NCBI GenBank assembly: GCA_016125185.1
Contig: WGMG01000006.1
Location: 1,488,001 to 1,552,000, forward strand
Length of the DNA: 64,000 bases
Direction of reading: 5' to 3'
Source: Armatimonadota bacterium
GTDB taxonomy: Bacteria > Armatimonadota > Fimbriimonadia > Fimbriimonadales > Fimbriimonadaceae
The notes beneath the pieces are model-generated. The model searched no databases. It saw nothing but the letters and a program-made list of their open reading frames with translations, and was not told where the DNA came from. Shown piece after piece: positions 8,308 through 17,036 of the stretch. The stretch's first letter is position 1, and every line of letters begins with the position of its first letter. A program made the translations under genes and the position numbers.

Positions 8308-10287
8308 TCAGGCCAACGCCGGGATCGTCGCTCGAACGTCTTCGGCCTGCATCAGCGGCACTCGTGGAGCGATGCGAAGGCTTAGCTCCTCAAAGGTCCG
8401 CCAAACCGGCTTAGCCTCGCCAACCGCCGGAATGACCGCCTTCAACTCCTGCACCTTGCCTTCCATGTTCGTGTACGAACCGTCGGCCTCAGCCTGCAAA
8501 GTCATCGGCACCGCCGCACTGGCGTAGTAGAAAGTCTCCGTTCGCAAAGCGTCCTGAACCACTAGGTAGTCCACATTCTCCAGGGCTCGCTCGACCAAAT
8601 TTCGGTCCAAGCCAACCGAGAAAAGATCAACGCCGACCAGCCACAGCGCGGACAATCGTCCGTTGGCCGCCGCTGCCAGCATCTCCTGTGTTGCAAGGCC
8701 ATCGCCTTGTGGAACTGCACCCATCAACTGAAGGCCTCGCTCGTTCGCGCCGCGAGCGTAGCAGTTGAACGAGCCGCCGGTCGCGCTCGCCAGCGCATCC
8801 AAGCTCTGGACCGCCTCAGCGCCCGTCTTGTCGTTGTAAATGCCGGTCGAAGTCACCACCGGCGCGCCCTTTACCAACTCGACGGCTTCCTGCAGGTCGG
8901 CCAGCCAGACGCCACTCTTCTCGGCAACCGCCGCCAACTTCTCGCCGGTTCGCAAAGCCTCGGCCAGTAAGCCCGCCGTACCCGGCTTGTATCGAAGCAC
9001 GAGGTGGGCAAACGAGTCCACTTCGGTCTCGCGGTCGGCGGCCACGATGACCTTCGCGCCTTTCTGGAACCAAGCCTTGCGCACCCGCAAGTAAAGCATC
9101 GGGAGGTCGTCAGCCAGCGATGTGCCGAACACCACGATGGTTCCTGCACCTTCAAATGAGGCAATCGAGCTTGAAACCTTTGGCGTCGAATAGGATTCCG
9201 GCAGGAACCGCTCAAATCGGTGGTCGATGTTGTTCGACCCGACGTGCTCGCGGAAAAACTTCACCGCATTCCACGCGCCCTCGTTCGAGACGCCATGTCC
9301 AAGAATCAGACCGGCTTCGCTACCTTTGCCCACAAACTGAGCCAAAATCTCAGGGCTTGCCTCGCGCCAGTTCGACTTCGCGAGTTCATCGCCCGAGCGA
9401 ACGAACACGGAATCGAGGCGCTTGTCGCCATTGTAGTGTGCGTGGCCAAATTTGCCTCGGTCGCAAGTCCACTCTTCGTTGATCGCCTCGTTCGTGCGGC
9501 CATTGATCCGGGCAAACTTGCCCCCGCGATGGTCGAACCAAACCGCGCATCCGGCCGAACATTGGGTACAAATCGCCTCGCTGGATTCAAGGTCCCACGG
9601 GCGGGCTCGGAACCGGTACTTGCGGCTGGTCAATGCACCCACAGGGCAAATCTCGATCACGTTGCCGCTAAATTTCGACGTGAACTTGGTCTCGTTGAAC
9701 GTGATCGGCTGGGTATCGGCGCCGCGGAAGCGGAACGCAAGCTGAGCATCGCCAGAAATCTCTTCCGTAAATCGCACGCAACGCGCGCACTGAATGCACC
9801 GTTCGAGGTCGAGCGTTACATACTCGCTGAGCGGGAACGCCTTCGGCGCGTGGCGCTTCATTTCGATAAAGCGGCTAGTGCTGGGGCCGTAGAAAAGTGT
9901 GTTGTTCTGCAGGGGGCATTCGCCGCCTCGGTCGCAGATCGGGCAGTCCAGCGGGTGGTTGACGAGCAGAAACTCCAGCACGCCCTTGCGGTCGTTCTTC
10001 ACCGCATCGGATTCGGTGTCCACCACCAGACCTTCGCTTACCGGCATGGTGCAGGCCGCCGCCGGTTTGGGGAACATGCGGATTGTGCCGTCCGGCTGTT
10101 TCGCGCCCGTCATCACCAGGCACATGCGGCACATACCCACCGGCTTCAGGCGCGGATGGTAGCAGAAAATCGGAATGTCGACGCCGATCCGCTTGACCGC
10201 CTCGACTACCAATTCGCCCTTGGGGACCGCCAATTCGATTCCGTTTACGATGATGTTGACGGTCTGGATCTCGGTTGCGGCAGCCAT
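8308..10287 (-). CDS. nuoG: NADH-quinone oxidoreductase subunit G (NuoG-like)
   Basis: The 659-residue iron-sulfur subunit of respiratory complex I carries electrons through several clusters in the peripheral arm. The N-terminal ferredoxin domain has the 2Fe-2S pattern FCYHPRLKPVGMCRMC. The His/Cys cluster segment is HPLDCPICDRGGECPLQ, and a 2x4Fe-4S part follows (RCIQCARC and CPVGALTS). The molybdopterin-type domain begins with another Cys set (CTQCSAGC ... CDRGKFG), the N7-like cluster, kept here. The molybdopterin-like remainder is short and diverged. No other nuo gene is in the window, so the subunit is encoded apart from any main nuo operon. The start ATG 10287 has no strong ribosome binding site. 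Confidence 0.87.
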   Translation of the reverse strand: MAAATEIQTVNIIVNGIELAVPKGELVVEAVKRIGVDIPIFCYHPRLKPVGMCRMCLVMTGAKQPDGTIRMFPKPAAACTMPVSEGLVVDTESDAVKNDRKGVLEFLLVNHPLDCPICDRGGECPLQNNTLFYGPSTSRFIEMKRHAPKAFPLSEYVTLDLERCIQCARCVRFTEEISGDAQLAFRFRGADTQPITFNETKFTSKFSGNVIEICPVGALTSRKYRFRARPWDLESSEAICTQCSAGCAVWFDHRGGKFARINGRTNEAINEEWTCDRGKFGHAHYNGDKRLDSVFVRSGDELAKSNWREASPEILAQFVGKGSEAGLILGHGVSNEGAWNAVKFFREHVGSNNIDHRFERFLPESYSTPKVSSSIASFEGAGTIVVFGTSLADDLPMLYLRVRKAWFQKGAKVIVAADRETEVDSFAHLVLRYKPGTAGLLAEALRTGEKLAAVAEKSGVWLADLQEAVELVKGAPVVTSTGIYNDKTGAEAVQSLDALASATGGSFNCYARGANERGLQLMGAVPQGDGLATQEMLAAAANGRLSALWLVGVDLFSVGLDRNLVERALENVDYLVVQDALRTETFYYASAAVPMTLQAEADGSYTNMEGKVQELKAVIPAVGEAKPVWRTFEELSLRIAPRVPLMQAEDVRATIPALA

Positions 10288-10343
10288 GGGTTTGCTTGGT
10301 TCGAGTCTACCCAGATATTTGCGAATCTGATTCGATCAGACAT

Positions 10344-10808
10344 TCAAGGTTTTTGAAGCACGCGAATCAGAGACCGAACCTTGTCAAGGTCCATGCCGTG
10401 CGCCAAAAGCACTTCGATTCCCACCGCATCACCAGCCGATACGATGCCGGCAAGGATGTGCTCTGGACCGACTGTTTCAGAACCGATCCGTTTGACTTCA
10501 TCGTACGTACGTGCGATAGCCCGCTCACTGGATGGGGCAAGCCTCATGTCGTCAGGGCTGGTACCCGCCACCTCTTTACTTCCCCGGTCTTCGATTTGGT
10601 CAAATACATTTGAGGCCTCCGATTCGCATCCTAACTCGATAACTCGGCAAGCCTTGTTCGAGCGTCCCGTTAAAACACCGAGGAGAAGGTCGTCAACCTC
10701 AACCAACGAACTTCCCCTCTTGCGCGCGGTTTCTTGGGCATGCCAAATGGCACGCTTGGCCTCTTCCTCAAACGTGTCCCAATTGGTTTTCCTTTTGCGG
10801 CGCAGCAT
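10344..10808 (-). CDS. Stand-alone Clp N-domain (double Clp repeat) protein
   Basis: A 154-residue protein with two Clp_N repeats and no ATPase module. Repeat 1 is around residues 12-70 (TFEEEAKRAIWHAQETARKRG, then VEVDDLLLGVLT). Repeat 2 is around 90-150 (SERAIARTYDEVKRIGSETVGPEHILAGIV). In ClpA/ClpC/ClpB this domain binds adaptors or substrates, so a free copy could be an adaptor or decoy for a Clp ATPase; that role is inferred. I chose ATG 10808 over the TTG immediately before it. It starts 6 bp after the stop of the M20 peptidase on the same strand, so the two are likely co-transcribed and may both serve protein turnover. Confidence 0.8.
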   Translation of the reverse strand: MLRRKRKTNWDTFEEEAKRAIWHAQETARKRGSSLVEVDDLLLGVLTGRSNKACRVIELGCESEASNVFDQIEDRGSKEVAGTSPDDMRLAPSSERAIARTYDEVKRIGSETVGPEHILAGIVSAGDAVGIEVLLAHGMDLDKVRSLIRVLQKP

Positions 10809-10814
10809 CAATAC

Positions 10815-12200
10815 TTAGACCGTCGCCAATCGATACAGAATGGCCGCGTAGATTCGCGATGCTTTCTTCAACGACTCGATCGCCATGCGCTCGTCCGTCT
10901 GGTGTGCGTCGCCGTCACCCAGCCAGCCGGTGCCGATCGAGATTGTGTTCGGCACGGCTCGCGCGTAGGTTCCGCCGCCCATCGTGCCCGGCTCGGTCAT
11001 GTCGCCCGTCTCCTCGCGGTAAGCGTCGACGATCGCCTTCACCAACGGATGGTCCAGCGGGAAGTACAGAGACGGCGAGTCGCGCTCGACCACGAACGAC
11101 CAAGCCGAACCCAACTTGTCCATCTTGGTTTGGCACAAAGCTTTGAGTTCCACGCCTTTCCACGTGGCGGGATAGCGGACGTTGGCAAGCAGGTGAATCG
11201 CGCCCTCCGAGAACGACACAACGCCAATATTGCACGTTAGGTCGCCGGTCGCGTCGTCTCTACCATGAATGCCAAGCCCAACCCCGCTCGGGTGGAACGC
11301 CACCAACAAATCGTCGAAAAACTCTCGCTCAGAAAGAGGTGCGATGGCGAGCAAAAGACGAGCGATTCGCTCTGCCGCATTGTCGCCGTAAAACGGCGTA
11401 CTGCCGTGGGCCGCCTTACCAACCGCCTCAATGTTCAGGATGTCGCCCGACCACGACCACGTCACGTTCTTGTCCCAATTGTCTTCCAGCTTCGCCTCGA
11501 CGCCCGGCATCGCCGCCGCCCCAACGCGAACCTTCGCCGTCGCATGGTCGATCACGATATTTGGCCGCTGACCGCCCTGAAAGTCCAGCACCTCGAAGTG
11601 GTCCATCGGCACCTTCACCGAGACCAGCAGATCGCCGATTCCCTTCTCGCCGTGGTAGCACGGCCAACCCGAGTCCGGCGCGACGCCGTAGGTCGGAGCT
11701 TCCTCGGTCTGCACATATCGCTCCACGCATCCAAACCCGCTTTCTTCGTCACAGCCAAAGGCGGCCCGGAAACGACAGTTCAGGTCAGGGAAACACTCTT
11801 TGATCGCCCGAAGGGCAAAAAACGACGCGATGGTCGGCCCCTTGTCGTCGACCGCACCACGCGAATAGATGTATCCATCCACGACCTCGGCCCCAAACGG
11901 GTCGTGCTTCCAACCCGGGCCCACCGGCACCACGTCGAGGTGGCCTAGCGTCATCACCAACCGCTCACCCTGGCCAAAGTCGGCGTAGCCCAAGTGCCCT
12001 TCCAGATCGGTGGTCTTCATGCCCAGGCTCTGCGCGTAATTCAGCATGAAATCGAGCGCTTCTCGGTTCCCCTTTCCGTACGGGGCGTTGGGCTCGGCGG
12101 GACCCTCCACGGTATCGATACGGAGCACGGAGCGCGTCGTTTCGATCAGTTCGTCTTCGTGGGCAGAAAGCCAGTCGTGGAGCTTCGAAATGTCGGACAT
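10815..12200 (-). CDS. M20-family dipeptidase, PepV-like
   Basis: A 461-residue zinc metallopeptidase of family M20, closest in layout to PepV dipeptidases, which release amino acids from dipeptides in the cytosol. Zinc ligands and catalytic residues are all visible: His in TLGHLDVVP, Asp in SRGAVDDKGP, catalytic Glu in CDEESGFG, Asp in VAPDSGWP, and the late His in GDAHQTDERM. A lid/dimerisation domain is inserted at about residues 180-380. There is no signal peptide. The ATG at 12200 is preceded by TAAAAT 9 nt upstream and no ribosome binding site, so it may be leaderless. It is divergent from galK across 175 bp. Confidence 0.9.
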   Translation of the reverse strand: MSDISKLHDWLSAHEDELIETTRSVLRIDTVEGPAEPNAPYGKGNREALDFMLNYAQSLGMKTTDLEGHLGYADFGQGERLVMTLGHLDVVPVGPGWKHDPFGAEVVDGYIYSRGAVDDKGPTIASFFALRAIKECFPDLNCRFRAAFGCDEESGFGCVERYVQTEEAPTYGVAPDSGWPCYHGEKGIGDLLVSVKVPMDHFEVLDFQGGQRPNIVIDHATAKVRVGAAAMPGVEAKLEDNWDKNVTWSWSGDILNIEAVGKAAHGSTPFYGDNAAERIARLLLAIAPLSEREFFDDLLVAFHPSGVGLGIHGRDDATGDLTCNIGVVSFSEGAIHLLANVRYPATWKGVELKALCQTKMDKLGSAWSFVVERDSPSLYFPLDHPLVKAIVDAYREETGDMTEPGTMGGGTYARAVPNTISIGTGWLGDGDAHQTDERMAIESLKKASRIYAAILYRLATV

Positions 12201-12375
12201 GGAGTCCGCATTTTACTTGGAAAAATGAGGCGGCGCGAGACGCAGGCAGATGGATTTTCTCGCCCCGACGCCGCTCACTTATCCAGATTCCACCGAACCC
12301 GCGCGATTTACCTAGTAACACTGACAGCCTTAACGGGTTTTCTCCCTTTCGGATTGGGTATCAACTAAGGCCATC

Positions 12376-13515
12376 ATGTCCTCCGATCTCGCAATCGACC
12401 TCCATAAGAAGTATTTCGGCACCGCCCCCAAGGTGATGACCTTCGCACCCGGTCGAATCAACCTGATCGGCGAGCACACCGACTACAACGGCGGCTTTGT
12501 AATGCCCGCCGCAGTCAACTACGGCATCTGGGTTACCGGACGAGTGGTCGATGGTGAGACGCGCATGATCTCTAGCGTGGCGGGTACAGCCAAAACCTTT
12601 TGTGCCAATACGACCGAGCCAGGAGACGCCTCGGGATGGGCGAAGTATCCAGCCGGCATGGCCTGGGTTCTGCGCGAGAAGTTCGGACCAATGCCGAACG
12701 TCGAATGCGCCGTCTACAGCACCCTGCCAACCGGAAGCGGTGTGAGCAGTAGCGCAGCCATCGAAATGGCTTACGGCATGCTCTGGAAGGCGCTGGTTGG
12801 GTTCGAGGTGACACCTACCGAATTGGCTCTGCTAGGTCAGAAGTGCGAGAACCAGTACGTCGGCGTGAACTGCGGAATCATGGACCAGATGGCTTCGGCC
12901 TGCGGCAAAGCCAACAGTGCGGTCTTCATCGACACGCGCTCGCTTCAGTACGAATATGCTTCGGTTTCCGACCAATACGCCGTCATGCTTTTGGATACCA
13001 AGAAGCCACGCGCACTGACGACCTCAGCCTATAACGAGCGTCGTTCTCAATGCGAAGAGGCTGCCAAGGCCATGGGGGTCGAACTGCTTCGGGACGCGAA
13101 CCTTTCTATGCTGGCATCCTCGAAAGGAAAGCTTGAAGACGTCGTCTATCGCCGCGCCAAACACGTCATCACTGAGAACAATCGATGCGAAGAGTTCCGG
13201 TCGGTACTCGGCAACGACGACCGCGAAGGCATCTTCGCTCTGATGAAGGGCTCACACGACTCCCTTCGCGACGACTACGAAGTTTCGTGCGATGAACTTG
13301 ACGCGATGGCCGAAAGCGCCTGGGTCTCACCTGGTGTAGTGGGAGCGCGCATGACCGGCGCCGGGTTCGGTGGCGCCTGCGTCGCGCTGGTCGAAAAAGA
13401 TTCGGTTTCCGAATTTACTTCCACCTGTCTTCAGGGCTACGAAGCGAAGACGGGCCAGAAGGGCGAAATCCTGGAGTGCTCCATCGACGACGGCGCTCGT
13501 ATCCTGATGTCCTGA
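12376..13515 (+). CDS. galK: Galactokinase
   Basis: A 379-residue GHMP-family kinase that phosphorylates galactose at C1, the first committed step of the Leloir pathway. The galactokinase signature GRINLIGEHTDYNGGFVMP is near residue 27, the ATP-binding GHMP loop is LPTGSGVSSSAAIE near 118, the catalytic Asp is in NCGIMDQMASACG, and the C-terminal motif is MTGAGFGGACVAL. AAGG five bases before the ATG is a reasonable ribosome binding site. galT and galE are not adjacent, so the pathway genes are dispersed or the substrate differs slightly. It is convergent with the following unknown gene. Confidence 0.94.
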   Translation: MSSDLAIDLHKKYFGTAPKVMTFAPGRINLIGEHTDYNGGFVMPAAVNYGIWVTGRVVDGETRMISSVAGTAKTFCANTTEPGDASGWAKYPAGMAWVLREKFGPMPNVECAVYSTLPTGSGVSSSAAIEMAYGMLWKALVGFEVTPTELALLGQKCENQYVGVNCGIMDQMASACGKANSAVFIDTRSLQYEYASVSDQYAVMLLDTKKPRALTTSAYNERRSQCEEAAKAMGVELLRDANLSMLASSKGKLEDVVYRRAKHVITENNRCEEFRSVLGNDDREGIFALMKGSHDSLRDDYEVSCDELDAMAESAWVSPGVVGARMTGAGFGGACVALVEKDSVSEFTSTCLQGYEAKTGQKGEILECSIDDGARILMS

Positions 13516-13588
13516 GGCGAAACAGCCACGCTACTCCCCGGGAGGAGTCGCTAAGCGTAGTGAAGCGGTGGGGAGGACAAAGCCATCC

Positions 13589-14587
13589 CTACCTCTCAAA
13601 CGCAAAGACCGGCTCAGGCGTGTGGTCGATCGTCCCCCGCAGAATGTCCTCGGCAATCGCAAACGAGAAGATCGCCAACTGGGGGTCTTGCTCCTTCTTG
13701 CCATTCTCACGCAGGGTGTGGACGACCTCGTCCGTCATCTCCGGCACCCACTCGCACACGTGAAACAACCCATGGATCGCCGAGCGGCGACCGATGATGC
13801 TCGGTGATGTCAGGCACTCCAGAAGCGCATTCCCGCCTCGCCGATGCGGCAAGTGCCCGCCCAGCACCACGCCCGCTTTGTACACCGTCCGCGCGTAGTC
13901 ATCCTCGGCATCCATCAGCAGGCTCTTCATCGCCTCCACAGCGTCGATCTCATCCTTCTCTGAGGCAATAAAGCTCGGCAGGTCCTCAAAAAGGTCCAAC
14001 ACGCACCACTGTGCGCTCCGACGCCACGGGTGCGTACGATCTCGCAGGATGTGACACAGCGACGGGAAATACGCGTTGCGGAACTTGCTAACCTCGATGG
14101 TCTCGTGCGCCGAGTTCGCCACGTCTCGATCCTCGCAGTAGAACAACTTCAGAATATCGACTGGCGGCAGATCGCGAATTTCGCCCTTGTACCGCGACGG
14201 GTGCCCAATCGACCGGGAAATGGATAACTGGCGTTGGAGAATCGGCTCCGAGGAGTCGCGCAGTTTAATCAGCATTTCCTCTTCAGTGTCGGCCTTCGCC
14301 TCGTTCCAGAGCTCCGAGCATCGCCCAAAAACCCCGAAATTCGTCTTGGCAATCTCGACATGGAACATCTCGCCGTGGGCCACAAAGCTCGCCGTGCCCG
14401 TCCAATCGCTGTTCAGAACGTGGTACTCGTAGCTAACTGGGTGCGGCGGCCAATGAAACTTGATGCGGTGGGGTGGGCGAATCGCCTCGGTCGTGCCGTA
14501 GCTCGCCGCCGCCAACGTGATGAACTCGCGAAGGCCGCGCAGGACCTCCGCGCCGTTAACCGGTTGCTCAATGTGCTGGTGCGGCAT
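13589..14587 (-). CDS. Unknown protein, possible HEAT-like C-terminal half
   Basis: I do not recognise this 332-residue protein. No signal peptide or membrane helix is present. The first half (about 1-130) is a mixed region with several Trp/Tyr/His residues (KFHWPPHPVSYEYHVL) and looks like a compact alpha/beta domain. The second half has repeating helical segments of about 40 residues (for example PSLCHILRDRTHPWRRSAQWCVLDLF and RSAIHGLFHVCEWVPEM) that suggest HEAT/armadillo-type repeats. GGGAAG lies shortly before the ATG as a ribosome binding site. It is 23 bp downstream of guaA's stop on the same strand, so it may be the last gene of that transcript. Codon use resembles its neighbours. Confidence 0.6.
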   Translation of the reverse strand: MPHQHIEQPVNGAEVLRGLREFITLAAASYGTTEAIRPPHRIKFHWPPHPVSYEYHVLNSDWTGTASFVAHGEMFHVEIAKTNFGVFGRCSELWNEAKADTEEEMLIKLRDSSEPILQRQLSISRSIGHPSRYKGEIRDLPPVDILKLFYCEDRDVANSAHETIEVSKFRNAYFPSLCHILRDRTHPWRRSAQWCVLDLFEDLPSFIASEKDEIDAVEAMKSLLMDAEDDYARTVYKAGVVLGGHLPHRRGGNALLECLTSPSIIGRRSAIHGLFHVCEWVPEMTDEVVHTLRENGKKEQDPQLAIFSFAIAEDILRGTIDHTPEPVFAFER

Positions 14588-14610
14588 GATTCTTCCCTAT
14601 AACCATACCG

Positions 14611-16131
14611 CTACTCCAGTTCAATCGTTGCGGGAGGCTTGCTGGTTAGATCGTAAAACACGCGGTTCACGCCGTCGACTTCGTTCACAATCCGGCTGGC
14701 TACGAGTTCCAAAACGTCAAACGGAATGGCCACCGCCCGTGCCGTCATCGCGTCCTCGCTTTCCACCGCCCGAAGCACGATTGGCTGTTCGTAGGTTCGC
14801 TCGTCGCCCATTACGCCCACGCTCTTGACGTCCAGCAACGCGGCGTAAGATTGCCAAATTCCCTTATTGAGGCCTCGCGACCGTAGTTCAGATCGGAATA
14901 TCCAGTCGGCATCCTGAACCATTTTCACTCGCTCGGGCGTGACCTCACCGAGAATTCGAACCCCAAGCCCCGGTCCCGGGAACGGCTCGCGGTCGACCAT
15001 GTCGTCCGGCAGTCCCAGAGCCCGCCCAACGGCGCGCACTTCATCCTTGAACAGCCAGCGCAACGGCTCGATCAGCTTCATTCGCATCCAGTCCGGCAGT
15101 CCGCCGACGTTGTGGTGGGTCTTGATCTTCGCCGCCGTCGGCGAACCCGACTCGATCACGTCGGGATAGAGCGTGCCCTGGGCTAGCCAGTCGCAACCCG
15201 AAAGCTCATTGGCGTGGTCCTCGAAGACCCGCACGAACTGCTCGCCGATGGTCTTGCGCTTGGCCTCCGGCTCTTTGATCCCTTTCAACGCCCCGAAGAA
15301 TCGGTCATGCTCGTTGAAGGCGATGAGGTTGGCATGGAAATGGCCCCGGAACGTCTCGATGACCTGCTCTGCCTCGCCCTTTCGCAGGAGGCCGTGGTCC
15401 ACAAACACGCACACCGCGCGGTCGCCTAGCGCCTTGATGAGCAGCGCAGCCATGACCGAGGAATCCACACCACCCGATACGGCGCACAGCACCTTCTCAT
15501 CGGCCGCCACCGTCTCCTGAATCTTCCTGACCTCTTCCTCAATGAAGTTCTCTGTGCTCCAATCGCCGGTCAGCCCCGCCACTTCCAAGAACCGCTTCAG
15601 AATTCGCTTGCCGTCCGGCGTATGCGTCACCTCGGGGTGGAACTGCACCGCATAGAATCCCCGCGAGGGGTTTTCCATCGCCGCCACTGGACAGCTTGGC
15701 GTCGTCGCCGTCACCGTAAAACCGGCCGGAACCGCCGTCACTTGGTCGCCGTGCGACATCCAAACCTGAGGGTTGTCTAGCAAGCCCGCCATGCCCTTCT
15801 GGTCGGACAGTGTCCGCAAACCATACTCCTTATGCCCGGCGTTCTCGACCGTGCCGCCCAGTCGATACGCCATCAACTGCTGGCCGTAGCAGATGCCGAG
15901 GGTGGGGATGCCTTCCAGACAAGAAAAATCGAGGGTCGGCGAGTTGGCTTCAAGAACCGACTTTGGTCCGCCGCTGAGGATGACAGCCGTGGGCTTTTCC
16001 GCCGAGATTCTCTCGAAGGCGGTAGTCCAGGGCACCATTTCCGAGTAGACGTTCTGCTCCCGGATTCGACGAACGATCAGTTGGGTGTACTGTCCGCCGA
16101 AATCAACGACGAGGACTTTCTGGTGGGTCAT
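14611..16131 (-). CDS. guaA: GMP synthase (glutamine-hydrolysing)
   Basis: A 506-residue enzyme that aminates XMP to GMP using glutamine, the last step of guanine nucleotide synthesis. The class I glutamine amidotransferase half (about 1-190) has the nucleophile Cys in LGICYGQQLM and the His-x-Glu in QFHPEVTH. The ATP pyrophosphatase half starts with the PP-loop AVSGGVDSSV, and the GMPS C-terminal dimerisation domain includes GVMGDERTYEQPIVLRAVES. The true start is ATG 16131 (MTHQKVLVVDFGGQYTQ); the frame stays open another 82 codons upstream but lacks homology there. It lies 47 bp downstream of an ABC-2 permease gene on the same strand. Confidence 0.96.
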   Translation of the reverse strand: MTHQKVLVVDFGGQYTQLIVRRIREQNVYSEMVPWTTAFERISAEKPTAVILSGGPKSVLEANSPTLDFSCLEGIPTLGICYGQQLMAYRLGGTVENAGHKEYGLRTLSDQKGMAGLLDNPQVWMSHGDQVTAVPAGFTVTATTPSCPVAAMENPSRGFYAVQFHPEVTHTPDGKRILKRFLEVAGLTGDWSTENFIEEEVRKIQETVAADEKVLCAVSGGVDSSVMAALLIKALGDRAVCVFVDHGLLRKGEAEQVIETFRGHFHANLIAFNEHDRFFGALKGIKEPEAKRKTIGEQFVRVFEDHANELSGCDWLAQGTLYPDVIESGSPTAAKIKTHHNVGGLPDWMRMKLIEPLRWLFKDEVRAVGRALGLPDDMVDREPFPGPGLGVRILGEVTPERVKMVQDADWIFRSELRSRGLNKGIWQSYAALLDVKSVGVMGDERTYEQPIVLRAVESEDAMTARAVAIPFDVLELVASRIVNEVDGVNRVFYDLTSKPPATIELE

Positions 16132-16178
16132 GGACCCTACTAAGTTTGACAGATACGGCGGCCGAATTGCTTGCCGAA

Positions 16179-16979
16179 TCAGAGGCCGACGCCTGAGAAC
16201 TGGCGCAATCCCTTCGCCCATAAAATCTTCGAAATGCCGAAGGTTAGAGCAATGTAGAAGCACTGCACACCGAGCCCCACCAGCGCCGTGTCCCCGCCCA
16301 CTCGCCCGATTCCGATGTCCACCGGGAGGTTGGTGGTGTAGTAAAACGGCAGAACCTTGGCCAACTGCTGAGCCCAATCGGGAAGCATCGCTACCGGCAC
16401 CACCTGGCCGGAAAGAAACAGCATTGGGAAGTAGTAAAGCTCAAATAACGCCATCGCCTCCTCAACGAACAGCGCGATGAAACCAAGCATCATCACCGTC
16501 GTAAAACTAAGCAGATGGCCCAGCAGGAGGGCGGAAAAGAACTGCCAATTCCAGTTGAATGTCGCGTCGTGCAAGATGCCGCGGTAGAACCACATGAACA
16601 GGAGCAGGAACGGCACGCACAGGCTCATGCGCACAATCCGCCAGGAGAAATTGCGGAAGAAGTAGACCTGGTAGGTCGAGATCGGACGCACCAACTGAGC
16701 CGAAAACTGCCCGTCTTTGATCTCAATGGCGAGCTCCCACATGAAGTGGCAGACCACAAATCCGCTCACCATCAGCATCGCCAGGTAGTACCGTACGATA
16801 TCGCCTTTGTTGAACCCGGCGACTCGCCCGCCCCCCATCGCGCTCATCCACACCAGCGGCATAGTGAACATAGTGAAGGCGTCGGTGAGAATCCAAATAA
16901 TGCCGTTGACGCGGTAGGCGATGCCGTCCTTCAAGTAGACGGAAAACAGCGCCAACCATTTGCGAAACGTCGCGAGCAT
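16179..16979 (-). CDS. ABC-2 family membrane protein
   Basis: A 266-residue integral membrane protein with about six helices and a cytosolic start (MLATFRKWLALFSVYLKDGIAYR). Its features match the ABC-2 family group that includes DUF990/COG4587 permeases: the phrase IIWILTDAFTMFTMPLVW, the helix after KDGQFSAQLVRPIS, and the FFLSG-type segment MLFLSGQVVPVAMLPDWAQ. Such proteins normally need an ATPase and often a second permease, but neither is adjacent here, so the partners are encoded elsewhere. It may share a transcript with guaA downstream. The substrate is unknown. Confidence 0.75.
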   Translation of the reverse strand: MLATFRKWLALFSVYLKDGIAYRVNGIIWILTDAFTMFTMPLVWMSAMGGGRVAGFNKGDIVRYYLAMLMVSGFVVCHFMWELAIEIKDGQFSAQLVRPISTYQVYFFRNFSWRIVRMSLCVPFLLLFMWFYRGILHDATFNWNWQFFSALLLGHLLSFTTVMMLGFIALFVEEAMALFELYYFPMLFLSGQVVPVAMLPDWAQQLAKVLPFYYTTNLPVDIGIGRVGGDTALVGLGVQCFYIALTFGISKILWAKGLRQFSGVGL

Positions 16980-17000
16980 CCCTTCTGAGTATGACCGACG

Positions 17001-17025
17001 AAAAAGCCCCCGGAATACGGGGGCC
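17001..17025 (-). terminator. Rho-independent terminator of the globin-like gene
   Basis: Read on the minus strand, GCCCCCG-TATTC-CGGGGGC is followed at once by TTTTT. It lies 11 bp beyond the stop codon of the globin-like gene and before the ABC-2 permease start. Confidence 0.85.
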
Positions 17026-17036
17026 TAAGGTCGATC

